NCBI GenBank assembly: GCA_018417955.1
Contig: JACTVC010000001.1
Location: 372,001 to 436,000 of the forward strand
Direction of reading: 5' to 3'
Length of the DNA: 64,000 nucleotides
DNA from: Laccaria trichodermophora
Taxonomy: Eukaryota > Basidiomycota > Agaricomycetes > Agaricales > Hydnangiaceae
Shown: positions 12,005 to 23,349 of the stretch, one piece after another
Position numbering within the stretch: the stretch's first letter is position 1
Layout of the letters: each line of letters begins with the position of its first letter
Program-made: the position numbers and the translations under genes
Notes under the pieces: generated by a model
The model's input: the letters and a program-made list of their open reading frames with translations, nothing else
Databases searched by the model: none
Told to the model about the DNA's origin: nothing

Positions 12005-14079
12005 CTATACACATAGTTTTGTGCGTCCTTCTGGCGTCCATGTCTTCGCAAGGGCAAGAAGAAGAGATATTATCATAACAAGAAGGCCAAAGGCAGCGCA
12101 GATGACTGCGGGAAGTTTTGTGCGGCTATACCAAGCGAGCTGTTTGTCGCAAAGCTTGATGTAGCAAACTGCGGGAAAAATAAAGGCTAAGGTAGTAGCA
12201 GAGACGCCGCCTGTAATCTCTAACATGACACCTAAATCGCATGTTATCAGAGCCACTGTGGAGTAGTCTTAAGCTGATTAGCAGATCGTTGTGATGAGAA
12301 GTCGCACCAAACATCGATGAGAATAGAATCGTCGTGGTGAAGAAGACATGGCGTTGCATGCTGAAAACTTCATGAGAGAAGAAAAATTGTTCGATGACCT
12401 ATAAGCATAAAAGTCAGGCTTAGACGAAGCCAGAAAAGCTATATCCGGGACGAACCTCTCTACAAACGAACAACTCTAGCGGCAGTGTCGTGAACATATT
12501 CAAACCGAACGCAAATCTTGCAACGTTGATCAAGGTGTCATTCTGCCAGAATCTCAGCATGGACTTGATATCATCAAAATGCGATAATTATCCTCACCGG
12601 CGAGAAGTTGTTGAGAATATTTCCCTCCGTTTTGTCCGTAAACACGACATATGCTGAAACCGCTAATGTCATACAAGAAACGAGTGAGATAAACGTTGAT
12701 ATGTGGGTCACTTTGGCAAATCTGTCCAAAGTAGGTGTTCGCAAACTGCCATATATCAAGAGAGAATTATGATGGCAGACTAGAGGACAAAAATGTGGTT
12801 AGGAAACGGTTGACGTAGCAGGGGGCGTGGCAGATACCAAAAGCGAAACTGATAACCCCGATTGCTTGGAAGAGTCCAGGCCCTATCACTGTGAATTTCT
12901 TCGAAGGGTCACCTTTCAGCTCTGGTGGAGCATGGGGCCCCTCGATCAGTACTGAAAAAACAATGACCAGCATGCCAACCAGAGCGAGACCGGAGGCACG
13001 AGATAGTTTATGGATGTCACGATAAAGGGATAGTGGATAGGAAACGCAGACAGTACAAAGGAAGATCATGAACTGCCGGTTTGCCAAAAGCTTAAGAATG
13101 GGTATCGTAGAGAGTTTTGGGAATGCTGAGCGCATGACGTGGGGGATGGTATCACCGATAATAATCCCAAAAGCACACATCCCTAAATTCTATCGTCAGT
13201 GACTTACATAGGGTGGAAGAAAAACACAGACCTCCGAAAGCAAAGGAAAATTGAAAAAACGACACAGCTGCTCTTCCGCTAGAACCAAAACAGTGATTCA
13301 TGATGTCGATGTACGAATGTCCACCACTAAGTTTTGCGTTGACAACGATGAGTCGGATAGTCCAGTCAGTAACAGCGCAGAGGATTACGAGCAACACAAG
13401 TCCAGTGAAAAAACCAGCCTGCCGTACGGCGTATGGTAGACCTGACAACGAAGCATGAAAAAGTGGTTTAGGACCATTTATGATTGACAAGTACCGATTA
13501 TCCCTTTCAATTATGTATATGAGGGGTCACCAAACAGAACAGTAATAAAGAGTGCTCACCCGCGCCTAAAATGGAATTGGCCATGTTCGCTGTTGAGTTT
13601 AGAAGACCCCCGCCAGAAGTCCTCTTGGAGGCAAGCGCGTCAAGGTCAATTTCGTCTTCCATCGACCCATGTCCATTATGTTGATTTAGTGGCAGGGAAA
13701 GGTCCATACTTCTTCGTGCAGATGAATCAATGAGACCCACGAGCAAAGGCATAGATTGATCATTGGGAGTGACGCGAGTGTTTTCAAGTTGTCGTAAAGA
13801 GGTATCATCGTCGAGGTCGTCAGGATCTAAGTCGTATTCTTTAGAGGTATAAATTATCAACAAGGTTCGATAAAGATGGAGAACGTACATGCCTGCTTCA
13901 CGGCTGGAAATGGTTGACCGCAGAGGTTGTGAAATAACGGGGACTTGATCATGTTTTAGAGCGTTGTTGTCAGGGTCAAGTGCAGAGGTCGCGTCGAGGT
14001 CGTCGTCATCGTCGACTATAGAGAATAAGGAGTGTTCTGGACTGAGGAGTGGATTCGTGTCTTCATTGTCACGGAACAT
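12005..14079 (-). CDS. AVT/SLC38-type amino-acid transporter
   Basis: Predicted vacuolar or endomembrane amino-acid permease of the AAAP/SLC38 family (yeast Avt5-7 type). The start MFRDNEDTNPLLSPEHSLFS begins a long acidic, Ser/Asp-rich cytosolic N-terminus. After an intron the first helix opens with the family signature GGLLNSTANMANSILGAG followed by GLPYAVRQAGFFTGLVLLV. Further helices are spread over exons: YIDIMNHCFGSSGRAAVSFF, MCAFGIIIGDTIPHV, SGLALVGMLVIVFSVL, GPGLFQAIGVISFAFGICHA, ISTFISLVSCMTLAVSAYVVF, and the end AFGLLVMIISLLLALAKTW (about eleven helices expected). About nine exons. The start codon lies only 57 bp from the PL14 start codon on the other strand, so the two genes must share a very short promoter region. 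Substrate not deducible. Confidence 0.88.
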
Positions 14080-14136
14080 ATTATAGAGTTGTTATGGACT
14101 GTTATGTGTGTCATTTCGGACACTTACCCCTTCACT

Positions 14137-15458
14137 ATGCCCAAGTTTCTCGTCCTTCTTTTCTATGCCTTTAACCACATACTACCCCTAGTCGCTGCCG
14201 CGCAGCAGATACCCGCAAGCTCACTTGCGTCGCAATACTCTCTCTCAACGAGCACTGTTCTCCCATTTCCCTCAGCGACCCAGGCTTCCGCAGCCGCACA
14301 ATCTTTTATAGTCTCCTCTTGGTCTCTGGGAAAAGGCCGCATTCAAGACGGTCCCAACAACCTCGCCTTCGTAAACGACCCATACCCTGATACCACTTCC
14401 ACTGCGTCTTCTAGCCAAGTCTCTCCCAGTAGTCCCGTCTTGCAAGTCACATACCCGGCTGGTAGTTATTCCAGTGATACAGGCGGCGCGCAGCTCTACA
14501 CGCTCTGGAATAATTCGGATGGATCTACTTTTTCCTCCATGCTGCTGTCCTACGAAGTTGCGTTTGAGGCTGGCTTTGATTGGGTGAAAGGAGGGAAATT
14601 ACCGGGGTTGAGAGGAGGCTTAAAGTCTACTGGTTGCAGCGGAGGGAATAAGGCAAATGGTCAAGATTGCTTCAGTTTTAGAGTGATGTGGCGGCCAAAC
14701 GGAGCCGGAGAAGGTATTTCGAATTCTGTCTATTCTCTGATTTCTTGCTAACCAAACCGATACTCGTAGTGTATGCGTACATTCCCAGCCCAGATGGGTT
14801 GTGCTCAACAAAAGGCATTGTTTGTAATTCAGACTTTGGAATTAGCATTGAGCGAGGTTCTTTTAGTTTTGTTAGTGGCCAGTAAGTTTGACCACATCCC
14901 ATCTATCCCGGTGAATCATAACATCCTACCGTTCGGACTAGGTGGAACAGAATTACCATGCTTGTGCAACTCAACAATCCACCTGACGAAGCCAATGGCA
15001 ATATTCTTCTCTAGCTAGTATTGAGGGGTCTACTTATCCGGAATGTCGTTCTGATTTGCATCCACAGTTACAATGACCTTTTGGCTGTGAACCAGCAAAA
15101 TTTGCAGATCCGGAGCAATTCCAGTCTAACTGCCAATGGATTTTATCTATCGTAAGTAGTTTGTTTTTAGGGGCTCAATGTTGCCTCACACATTCGGATA
15201 GGACATTCTTCGGAGGCAAGAGTGCCATTTACATGCATTTTTGTTTGTATAACCATTTGTGCAGGTTCCGATTCAAGCTGGGCCACCCCAAATACCACCC
15301 ATACTTTTTTCCGCAACATTCAGATGTGGGGAAGCGGAGCGTCGTCAAATCTCACAGGCCAGCAGGTCAAGAACGATGCTCATCATCAGGGCGGTTCAAT
15401 GACCACATTGACTGCTCTCGTGATGATTGCCGCCACACTTGTCAGCCTTTGCGTGTAA
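14137..15458 (+). CDS. Secreted polysaccharide lyase family 14 (alginate/glucuronan lyase-like), probably GPI-anchored
   Basis: PL14 enzymes cleave uronic-acid polymers by beta-elimination; the fungal substrate may be glucuronan but cannot be read from sequence. The N-terminus MPKFLVLLFYAFNHILPLVA is a signal peptide. The catalytic domain shows FVNDPYPD, LQVTYPAGSYSSDTGGAQLY, FEAGFDWVKGGKLPGLRGG, CFSFRVMWRPNGAGE and VYAYIPSPDGLCS, then SFSFVSGQ, RITMLVQLNNP and the NIQMWGSGASSN end. The tail MTTLTALVMIAATLVSLCV is a hydrophobic stretch after a small-residue region, as in GPI signals. The intron at 15216-15264 has GC-AG ends (AG|GCAAGA ... TGTGCAG); without it the frame from FFGG to SDSSWATP is lost. 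About six exons. Stop at 15456-15458. Confidence 0.88.
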
Positions 15459-15663
15459 GAAACAGCTACTTGTAATGTTCAGGCGCAAGGCTTGTAATTT
15501 TTGTCATTATTTCTACCCTACGCAAGGAAGGACTTTTGCACGTAGATAATTTGTACGCATTGCTGGGACTTGTTGGAATTCATGTAATAGGACTAATTAT
15601 TCATCAAACATGTGAACGATTTGTCACCAGCTCTTGAGCTTCAAGCTTGAACACACTCGTTCT

Positions 15664-17577
15664 ATGGCCTTTTCTGGTGCGCTCGTAGGTTCATAAACAC
15701 GAGTTTTATCAATGTAACGACTTAACCCGCACAACCAGACACTGACTGATCTGAATGATTTCATAACCCCGGCGCAAGCGTGCATCAAGCCCGTCGAGCA
15801 GTCGAACGCAAATCCCAGTGTTGGGAAGGAAGCAGGGACAGCAGATGTGCGTAGTCAGACAACTGATAGATTTACCTCATTTGACTTTTTTTATCTAGAC
15901 AGAGATTCATATTGACTCCAGTGGTGCATACTACGAGGTCTCGGGAAATGATTTGTCTTCCCATCCAACTTCATCGGGGAAGCAATTGGAGCAAGCACAG
16001 ATTAGCTTGAACGATTGCTTAGCATGTAGGTAAGTACATCTCTTCCCCTGAGATGCGTCTTTGAACTTGGTGAACTTTTAGTGGCTGCATCACATCCGCT
16101 GAATCCGTCCTTATCACCCTTCAATCTCACACAGAGGTTCTCAATTTTTTGGAGGCGAATTCATCATCATCCGAATCCTACAAAACTCCTGTTATATCGA
16201 TAGCTCCACAGTCTCTGGCATCTTTAGCCGCTTCCCTATCGCATTCCTCCCCTACACCAATCACCCCAAGGCAAGTCCTACGTCGGGTTCAGCTGTTTTG
16301 CAAAAACGTATTAGGGTTTGCCCATGTCTTCGACACCACATTCGCTCGACATTTGGCGCTGCGCGAGCATGTGGCCGAGTTTGAGGAGCGCCGGTTGAAA
16401 GACCAAGCTGGGGGAGAGGAAGCTGTGGGACAGCTTCCAATGCTGGCGAGTGCATGTCCGGGGTGGATCTGTTACGCGGAAAAGGCACATTCAGAGATGC
16501 TGCCGTTCATTGCCACCACCAAAAGCCCGCAACAGGTTATGGGAACGTTGGTGAAAGAGTGGATGGGCGCCAAGTGGGGCGTACTGTGAGTTCAATGTAA
16601 TGGTCGTCCACGGACGTTCACCCTCCTTTTTTTATTTTGATAGGCCCCAGGACGTTTACCACGTTTCCGTGATGCCGTGTTACGATAAGAAGCTTGAGGC
16701 TTCACGGCAGGACTTTTACAATGAGACTTATTCGACAAGGGACGTCGATTGTGTCATTACAACGGGAGAACTCGAGCTGATGATGCGAGAAAAAGGATGG
16801 GATCTTTCCTTGCCGCGTGAGCTGGATGACGCAGCCTGGCAATCGAGCAGCTCGAGTTTTGACCTCCCCGAACTCTTGCAACACCCCGGATCGTCATCTG
16901 GATCCTACCTTCAATCCGTTGTTTCTCACCTTATTGCCTCGTCGTCGATACCGCTTCAACTTTCTGTCAAGACATTGCGAAATGCCGACTACGAGGAGCA
17001 TGTTTTGACTGAGGTTGGCAGCGAAAAAACTGTCTTCAAAGGGGCCAAATGCTATGGGTTTCGGAATCTACAAAACGTAGTGCGAAAGGTGGGCAGGGAG
17101 CGTGGAGTAAGGGTTGCTGGTGGAGCTGCTGGTAAACTGGGTGGACGGGCCGTTGTTGGAAGAAAGACTCAGCACAGTGGGCGGTCGTATGACTACATCG
17201 AAGTGATGGCGTGTCCAGGTGGTTGCGTGAACGGTGGAGGGCAATTAAAAGTGCCAGCGTCCGGAGCTGGTGCAGCAAAAGATGCAGAGGGATATTCAAG
17301 GAATGGGGAGGAGGAAGGTGTCGCAGAGGAGCCAATTACGACCAGATGGGGAGACAAAGAGTGGACGCGGAGGGTGGAGGAAGCGTATTGGGATGACAGG
17401 ACGCCGGCGTCGGATGGAACTGGCTACCCGTCAGAGAGTGCGGTGGAGTTGGCGGATCGAATGACTGAACTTATTCACAAAGAGTTATGCTCGAGGGAGA
17501 GAAAAGGAGGAAACATATTGCGAACGCAATATCGGGCAGTAGAGAGTGAGGTAATTGGTCTTGCCGTTAAATGGTGA
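15664..17577 (+). CDS. NAR1: NAR1, cytosolic Fe-S cluster assembly factor (iron-hydrogenase-like)
   Basis: Works in the CIA pathway that loads Fe-S clusters onto cytosolic and nuclear proteins, between the Nbp35/Cfd1 scaffold and the targeting complex. The first exon MAFSGAL joins [20 protein letters not shown] (N-terminal cluster Cys). The next exons give [15 protein letters not shown] and [18 protein letters not shown], an 8Fe-ferredoxin-like Cys cluster. The hydrogenase-like core shows [17 protein letters not shown] and [27 protein letters not shown] and [15 protein letters not shown], all four H-cluster-type Cys contexts of the family. Length is normal. The C-terminus IGLAVKW lacks nothing obvious. 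Two insertions (Ser-rich near 16850 and Gly-rich near 17120) are local. A broken partial copy lies at 20.4-21.3 kb. Confidence 0.93.
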
Positions 17578-17717
17578 CATTAGGTGGACTATATTCTGTT
17601 GTATCATTACGAGTACTATAGGTTGTGATGGGATATAGATGTGTGGACTGGAATATATTTATCGTCGATGAGATAAGATCTTTGTTTTGTGACGATCTTA
17701 CAATTTTCTCTGCTATC

Positions 17718-18462
17718 ATGGCTACCTCATCCTCCATCTCCAGTTACCAGTCCGACCTCATTGAACATGCCATGTCCGTAGAAGCTCTAAAATTTGGGTC
17801 GTTTACCCTCAAATCGGGGCGGTGTGTCCATGCGTTCACAACTCGACGCACCAGCCAATGAATTTGTGATCGCACTTGTCAGTGTCTCGCCATACTTCTT
17901 CAACGCTGGCCTTTTGTCAACGGGACCGATCCTTGCCGCCCTTTCAACCGCTTACGCCACTACCATTTCCAATGCGCTTTCATCTAAAGCCGTCCCAACT
18001 TTCGATGTCCTCTTCGGACCTGCATACAAAGGGATTCCGTTCGCATCTACCGCTGCACTCGCACTTTACACGCAACACAACATTTCCGTCGGATTCGCTT
18101 ATGATAGGAAAGAAGCCAAGGATCATGGTGAGGGAGGAAAGATGGTTGGGGTTTCGGTAGAAGGGAAGAAAGTCGTCATTCTCGATGATGTGATGACCTC
18201 TGGAAAAGCTGTACGCGCAGCAATCGAGACGGTCAAGCAACATGGTGGAGAGGTGGTGGGCGTGGTTCAGGCATTAGACAGAGAGGAAGTTGGTCAGGAT
18301 GGGGACAGCAGCACTGTTCAAGAACTTGAGGGTCTCATCGGCGAGGGAAGGGTTTTCTCTATCTTGAAGATGCGAGACTTGATGGTGTGGCTGGAGAAGA
18401 AGGGGATGAAAGGGGAGTTGGAGAGTATGCAACAGTACTGGGACAAGTATGGTTTGAAGTAA
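17718..18462 (+). CDS. URA5: Orotate phosphoribosyltransferase
   Basis: Makes orotidine 5'-phosphate from orotate and PRPP in de novo pyrimidine synthesis; cytosolic dimer. Exon 1 is 17718-17821 (MATSSSISSYQSDLIEHAMS ... FTLKSGR) and one 61-nt intron (17822-17882) follows. Exon 2 runs to the stop at 18460-18462, giving about 227 residues, the usual size. Visible motifs are RVSPYFFNAG, DVLFGPAYKGIPFAS, the flexible-loop YDRKEAKDHGEGG and the PRPP-binding VVILDDVMTSGKAV. The gene sits 140 bp after NAR1 on the same strand. The ATG was chosen because the in-frame sequence upstream at 17625 is not protein-like. Confidence 0.95.
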
Positions 18463-18620
18463 AGCAAACCTATTTCTGAAAAGAATTCTCCAATAAAACT
18501 AGGCACTATGAACCACGAGCCTGGTGGGTTTCTTCTTGTAGATCACGAAGGAAAGAAAAGATTCAACACATATGTATGTAAAAGAGAGCATATCTAGATT
18601 ACCTGATACCTATGAGGTGT

Positions 18621-20164
18621 TTACGGAGGTGGAGGGGGTGGCTGATGATTTCCCGCTGCCCCTTCAGGACCAGGTTGAGGGGGTGCAGCAGATGGTCCTG
18701 ATGCCGCATAATACTGGCTGTACTGTTGCTGCTGCTGCGCAGCCCATTCCTTAAATTGAGTAGAGTTCACGTCATACCCATACGCAGCCCTAAATTACGA
18801 GTAATCAGTCGCATTCCAAATTAACAGAGTGATGTTCGCTCACCAATACGTAGCGAAAGCATCATGACTGGCCTGGTCAGTCCCAGGTGGGGGAGGACCG
18901 GCTGCTGGTTGTGGTGGCATTTCGCCAGGGGGTGGCGGAGGTTGCTCGCCCGGCGGTGGTGGTGGAGCGCTTCCTGGAGGCGGTGCGTATCCCTACAGCA
19001 ACATGAGCGAGACGATGATAGTTAGTCTCACAAACCAATCCTCCGATTCGAATCGCGTTAAAAATGTGATGGGTGAGTGGACAAGTAAGACAAAGAACGA
19101 AAGCTCATGTACCATAATCCCACTGGGACAGAAGAGATGAGAACGAGGGAGAGGGGAGAGAAGACCTACCGCCATAGCGCTGTACGCAGCGTACTGGGCT
19201 TGGGCCTGATGAAGTTCCATTTGGTGTTGATGGATGATGGCTTGGGCTTTGGCGTGCTCGGATCGGACAACGAGGAGAAGGTCTTCAGTGAGTACCTTTG
19301 CACGAGCAACTTGACCATCTTCGGGGCCTCTGAAATGAAGAAGGTGAGCCCAGTTACAGGTGGAGATTGACAAACGCACGATATGTGGATGTACAAGGGC
19401 TCGTCACCTTCACGCCCAGTTTCCTGGTCAATAAACCCAGAACCTATGCCTTTGATCTGAACACGGGTGCCGGTCTCTTGTTGTATATACTTGACAAATG
19501 ATCCTTGAGGCCCTACGACCTTGGCTCGGACATTGAAATTTCGAATTGTCTCTAGGCCGACTGGAAGTTTCTCTTCGGGCCATTTACGCTTCGAGGTTAT
19601 ACGGGATTAATCACAGGAGCCTATGAGAGAGAAAAAAACCATTTTCTCACCTTCATCAATGACTTCTTATCCTCTACCAACGACCCAAGGTCTATAGACA
19701 TCAGCTCGTCGATCTTGTCCAATGCTTTCTGGAGTATCTCCGGGGTGGCGGCAGTGACGTGTAGGTAGAGAGGTGGATCTTTCTCTGTCGCCTTGGTACG
19801 ATCTGGATACCATACTCCTTTGGTGCTCACCGAAGCCCCAGTTTCTTCGTGGATCTGATGTATTGATGAGTCGTCAGGCAACTTTGAAAAGAATTGTCCT
19901 CACCTCTGTCTGCGTCGATCCTCTGGTCAACATATATCGATTCCTGACGTCGTTTATATCGATGTCCTTTGAATAAGCTTCGTTCAAGCCACCCAAGGTA
20001 CCATCAGCAAATTGAGCTGCAATTTTGGCGGCAATGGCAGCTGCGGCTGCAGCAGCTTCTGCAGCAGTTTTGCCGTTCACGATTGGCGCTGACGTTGCGG
20101 GTGGTTGCTCTTTGGTCGTAGAAGAAGCAGCGGCTGATGCTGGTTGGTCCCATTTAGACGACAT
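18621..20164 (-). CDS. KHDC4/BLOM7-like KH-domain RNA-binding protein
   Basis: Resembles metazoan KHDC4 (BLOM7), a splicing-associated protein with KH domains; nuclear RNA binding is inferred. MSSKWDQPASAAASS starts an Ala-rich segment (EAAAAAAAIAAKIAAQFADG), then INDVRNRYMLTRGSTQTE opens the first KH-like unit. It continues as IHEETGASVSTKGVWYPDR and LQKALDKIDELM. The second KH unit shows FNVRAKVVGPQGSFVKYIQ, ETGTRVQIKGIGSGFID and RGPEDGQVARAKVLTEDLL. The C-terminus is proline-rich with PPPPPGEQPPPPPGEMPPQP and a final run of prolines before the stop at 18621-18623. A farther in-frame ATG at 20272 exists but gives a Leu/His-rich leader without resemblance. Six or seven exons. Confidence 0.85.
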
Positions 20165-20380
20165 CCTTTGGGTATGCTTGTGATGATGGAGGCGAGAGAG
20201 AAGGTTGTATAAAGTCATTGTTTGGCAACCACCCTCTATCCAAACCAAGTTCACGCGACCGGTCTCCTCCACGCACTGGAGAGTCCTCCATGTCGACCTT
20301 CACGTTTAAACGTCACCGGACATCTTCCCTTGCATCATGTTCTTCATCTGCGTCCGCCCTGAACCAACACACTTTCAAGG

Positions 20381-21275
20381 CAGACACTGACTGATTTGAA
20401 TGACTTCATAACCCAAGCACAAGCGTGTATAAAGCCCGGCAGTCGAACGCAAATACCGGTGCTGAGAAGGAGGCATGGACAGCAGATGTGCGTAGTCAGC
20501 CGACTGATAGATATACCCTCATCTGACTCATTGTTTTTCAAACAGATATTCATATTGACTCCACTGTCTCCGGTAACACATAGGGAATAATTCCCACCTT
20601 ATCGCCTCGTCGTCAATATCGCTTCAACTTTTTGTCAGAACATTGCGAAATGCCGACTACGAGGAGCATATTTTGACTGAGGTTAGCAGCGGAAAATCTG
20701 TCTTCAAAGGCCCAAATGCTATGGTTTTCGGAAATTTACAAAACGTCGTGTGAAAGGTGGGCAGGGAGCGTGGAGTAAGGGTTGGTGGTGGAGCTGCTGG
20801 TAAATTTGGTGGACGGGCCGTATGTCGGAAAAAAGAAATAACGCATTGGGTGGTCGTATGACCAGATTGAAGTGATGGCATGCCCAGATGGTACAGCAAA
20901 AGATGCAGAGGGATATTCAAGGAACTGGGAGGAGCAAGGTGTCGCAGAGGAGGGAATGGGCGGCGCTAGATGGGGAGATAAAGAGTGGACGCGGAGGGTG
21001 GAGGAAGCATAATGGGATGACAGGACGCCGGCCTCAGATGGGATTGGGTACTTGTCAGAGAGTGCGGTGGAGTTGGCTGATCGAAAGACTGAACCTATTC
21101 ACAGAGAGTTATGCACGGAGGAAAGAAAAGGAGGAAAGGTGCTGCGAACGCAATATTGGAGAGTGAGGTAGTTGGTCTTGCTGTTAAATGGTGACAATAG
21201 GTGATTATATTCTGTTGTATTATTAACGGCTAATACGAGTAGGTTGTGATGGATATAGATGTGTGGACAGAATAG
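20381..21275 (+). pseudogene. Truncated, decayed duplicate of NAR1
   Basis: The stretch 20381-20575 matches NAR1 exon 2, the following intron and the start of exon 3 (homologous to about 15733-15925). It then jumps to the NAR1 C-terminal half from about 16922 (CACCTTAT..CGCCTCGTCGTC) and runs past the stop into the 3' flank (to about 17650). About 1 kb of the source is missing between the two parts, and a further ~48 nt deletion removes the GCVNGGG segment of the [10 protein letters not shown] motif near 20890. Frameshifts and in-frame stops are visible (for example GTG TGA at about 20750). The intron is kept, so it arose by DNA duplication, not by reverse transcription. The copy is in the same orientation as NAR1, separated from it by URA5 and the KH gene. 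Confidence 0.9.
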
Positions 21276-21284
21276 AGCTGAGGG

Positions 21285-21723
21285 CTATCGTCGACGCTTG
21301 GAACCGGCGCCATGATACCAGTATTCGCAACTTGTGCAGTAAGCGTTCGTTCGTACGGTGATTGTTTCTGAATAATCTGGATCGAGGTACTGAATGGGAT
21401 CAAATGAGCAAAGGGTATAGAGAATAAAAGATAGATAACGGACGCGTTTGCAATTTGGACAATGGGGACAATTTTCACTGTGGTAGTCAGAATAGATGCA
21501 GTATTCGCTCATGCAATCGCGCCTGTCAACCTTTTTTGTCTTGATAAATGAATAGTTAGGAGGCAATGATGGTGATGATGAAGAGTACATGAAGCATACG
21601 ATGATATAATGGCCGCAACCATGTTGTGTTCCTTCGCTTCAAAAGAACGATGAGAGAGAGAGAGAGAGAATGGGTGAAAAATGGGCTACTCACGTACGGA
21701 GACTGCACATTTTCAACTAGCAT
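21285..21723 (-). CDS. Small Cys-rich (zinc-binding-like) protein, unknown function
   Basis: Not a recognised family. Three exons joined by clean GT/AG introns (donor TAC|GTGAGT; donor CGC|GTCCGT with acceptor CATTCAG|TAC) give about 73 residues. The start is MLVENVQSPYVDRRDC; the body has DCMSEYCIYSDYHSENCPHC directly followed by PNCK. The end reads NAYCTSCEYWYHGAGSKRRR with a stop at 21285-21287. Two clusters, C-x4-C/C-x2-C-x2-C and C-x2-C, plus a His could hold one or two zinc ions. An in-frame ATG at 21822 would add 33 residues but would leave only 15 bp to the TLG2 start. The 3' end abuts the broken NAR1 copy. Reading-frame continuity through two introns argues that it is real; function is unknown. 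Confidence 0.5.
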
Positions 21724-21837
21724 CGCTTGAGCATCGCAACTGGGATACAGCTTCCTATTTATACCAAGTACGTCACCGTCTACAACACAACGCGTGACCT
21801 GTGTGACAACGCACACTCCCATACATACACCGTGACG

Positions 21838-23349
21838 ATGACCACTCGTTCTCGTACAAGTCTCTTTCTTTCATACAGAAACTCACGTCCTCGTTCACTC
21901 TATCACGACAACAACGACGAGAATGAACACCTAATAACACCTTCTCATCTGGTCATCGACGTTCCAGACCTTCCTCCAACTTGGTCATCACATCCCTTAC
22001 TGCCTCCGCCACTACTTACTTTGACATTCTACATAGGGTCGATTTTGCCGACAGAGTCCAAGAGCTCCTTTTGGATACTCACACAAAGAGTACTCTTCTC
22101 GACCTCTCCTTCTATTTCTCTCTCTAATTTTATTTTTCTAGTCGCCTCTCTTGACAGGCTGCACGCAAAACACGTTCTTCCCGGTTTTTCGGATCGCTCT
22201 TATGAAGAACGCGAGATAGAGGCATTAACAACGGATATCACAAAGGTCCGTTCTCGTCCTCTTTCCTTCACCTCTCTCATTACTCTCTTTCCCAATTAGG
22301 ATTTTCGTCATTGTCAGTCTCTTATCAACAAAATCAGTGCCCCTCAGTCCCATGCTTTTCCTCCGGATCACAAAAAGTCGAGGCACGAGGACCTCACTGC
22401 CAAGAACGTTCAAAGAGGCCTTGCGGCCAAAGTGCAGGACCTGAGTGCTGCATTTCGAAAAAAGCAGCGTGTTTACATGGAAAGTTGGTCATCCTCCCCC
22501 TTATCTCTTCATCATCCCCATTTATTTCCTCCGATCCCCTTTCCTTCTTCCGCGCGGCAATTTGAAATTGTCCTATCGATATCTTCCCCGCATTCATCCT
22601 CGGCACATATTCATCTTTTTTTTTTGCATCCAGAAATCCAAGGTCATGCGATCAAGAATCAAGATCTTCTCCTAGCTTCGGGCGCCATCTCTCTCAAAGG
22701 TTCCGATGGAATGAGCGAGGTAGATGATGATGTTCAAGCAGCCGTAAGTGCGCAGTCACAATCCTTCGCACCTGACCTCCTACAATCTCACCTGAACCCA
22801 TTTTCTGCCATATTCGTCGCCGCTTCTATCCTCACAATAGACACATACACGAGCACAATCACAGTCACTTGTTCATGCCGAATCGTCATTGGAATTGCAT
22901 TCGCGGGACCGAGAACTCACCGAAATCGCGAAATCGATTGCTTCTCTTGCGGAACTATTCAAAGATCTTTCCGTCCTCGTCATCGATCAGGGGACACTTC
23001 TCGATAGCGTCGAATATAACATCGAACAAACTGCGGTCCAGGTAGAAGAAGCTGTAAAGGAGCTGAATGTTGCAACAAAGTCGGTGACCACCCACCCCTC
23101 TGCCCTTCTGCTATCATTCACCCCTCCCTTTCCAGGTATCAGAAGAATACCGGAAGACGCAAGTGTATCTTCCTACTGCTTCTCATCATCTTTGGTCTCG
23201 TAGTCGTTCTCCTTTTCAAACCGAAGAGACGCGGAACGTCTAGTCCCATTCCTATGCCCTCTACACCATCGTCACAGCCCATTCCAGACTCGTCAAACCT
23301 TAGATTTATGCGGACGTTTACTCCACGGCCACGATTATTCGCTTATTGA
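21838..23349 (+). CDS. TLG2: Qa-SNARE of the Tlg2/syntaxin-16 type
   Basis: t-SNARE for endosome-to-Golgi fusion, anchored in the trans-Golgi/endosome membrane. MTTRSRTSLFLSYRNSRPRS is the syntaxin-16 N-terminal peptide (binds Sec1/Munc18 Vps45). Habc helices follow: VDFADRVQELLLDTH, RLHAKHVLPGFSDRSYEERE, IEALTTDITK, AKVQDLSAAFRKKQRVYMES. The SNARE motif reads RDRELTEIAKSIASLAELFK then DLSVLVIDQGTLLDSVEYNI, with the central Gln in the DQG context. The C-terminal anchor is KCIFLLLLIIFGLVVVLLF, followed by a Pro/Ser-rich tail that ends at the stop 23347-23349. About eight exons. The in-frame ATG at 21727 was rejected because the typical MTTRSRT start lies downstream. Confidence 0.9.

Noticed and set aside
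20396..21166. Treating the NAR1-like frames at 20.4-21.2 kb as a second functional NAR1
   Set aside because: The middle of the protein, including two of the cluster Cys regions, is deleted and frames are broken.
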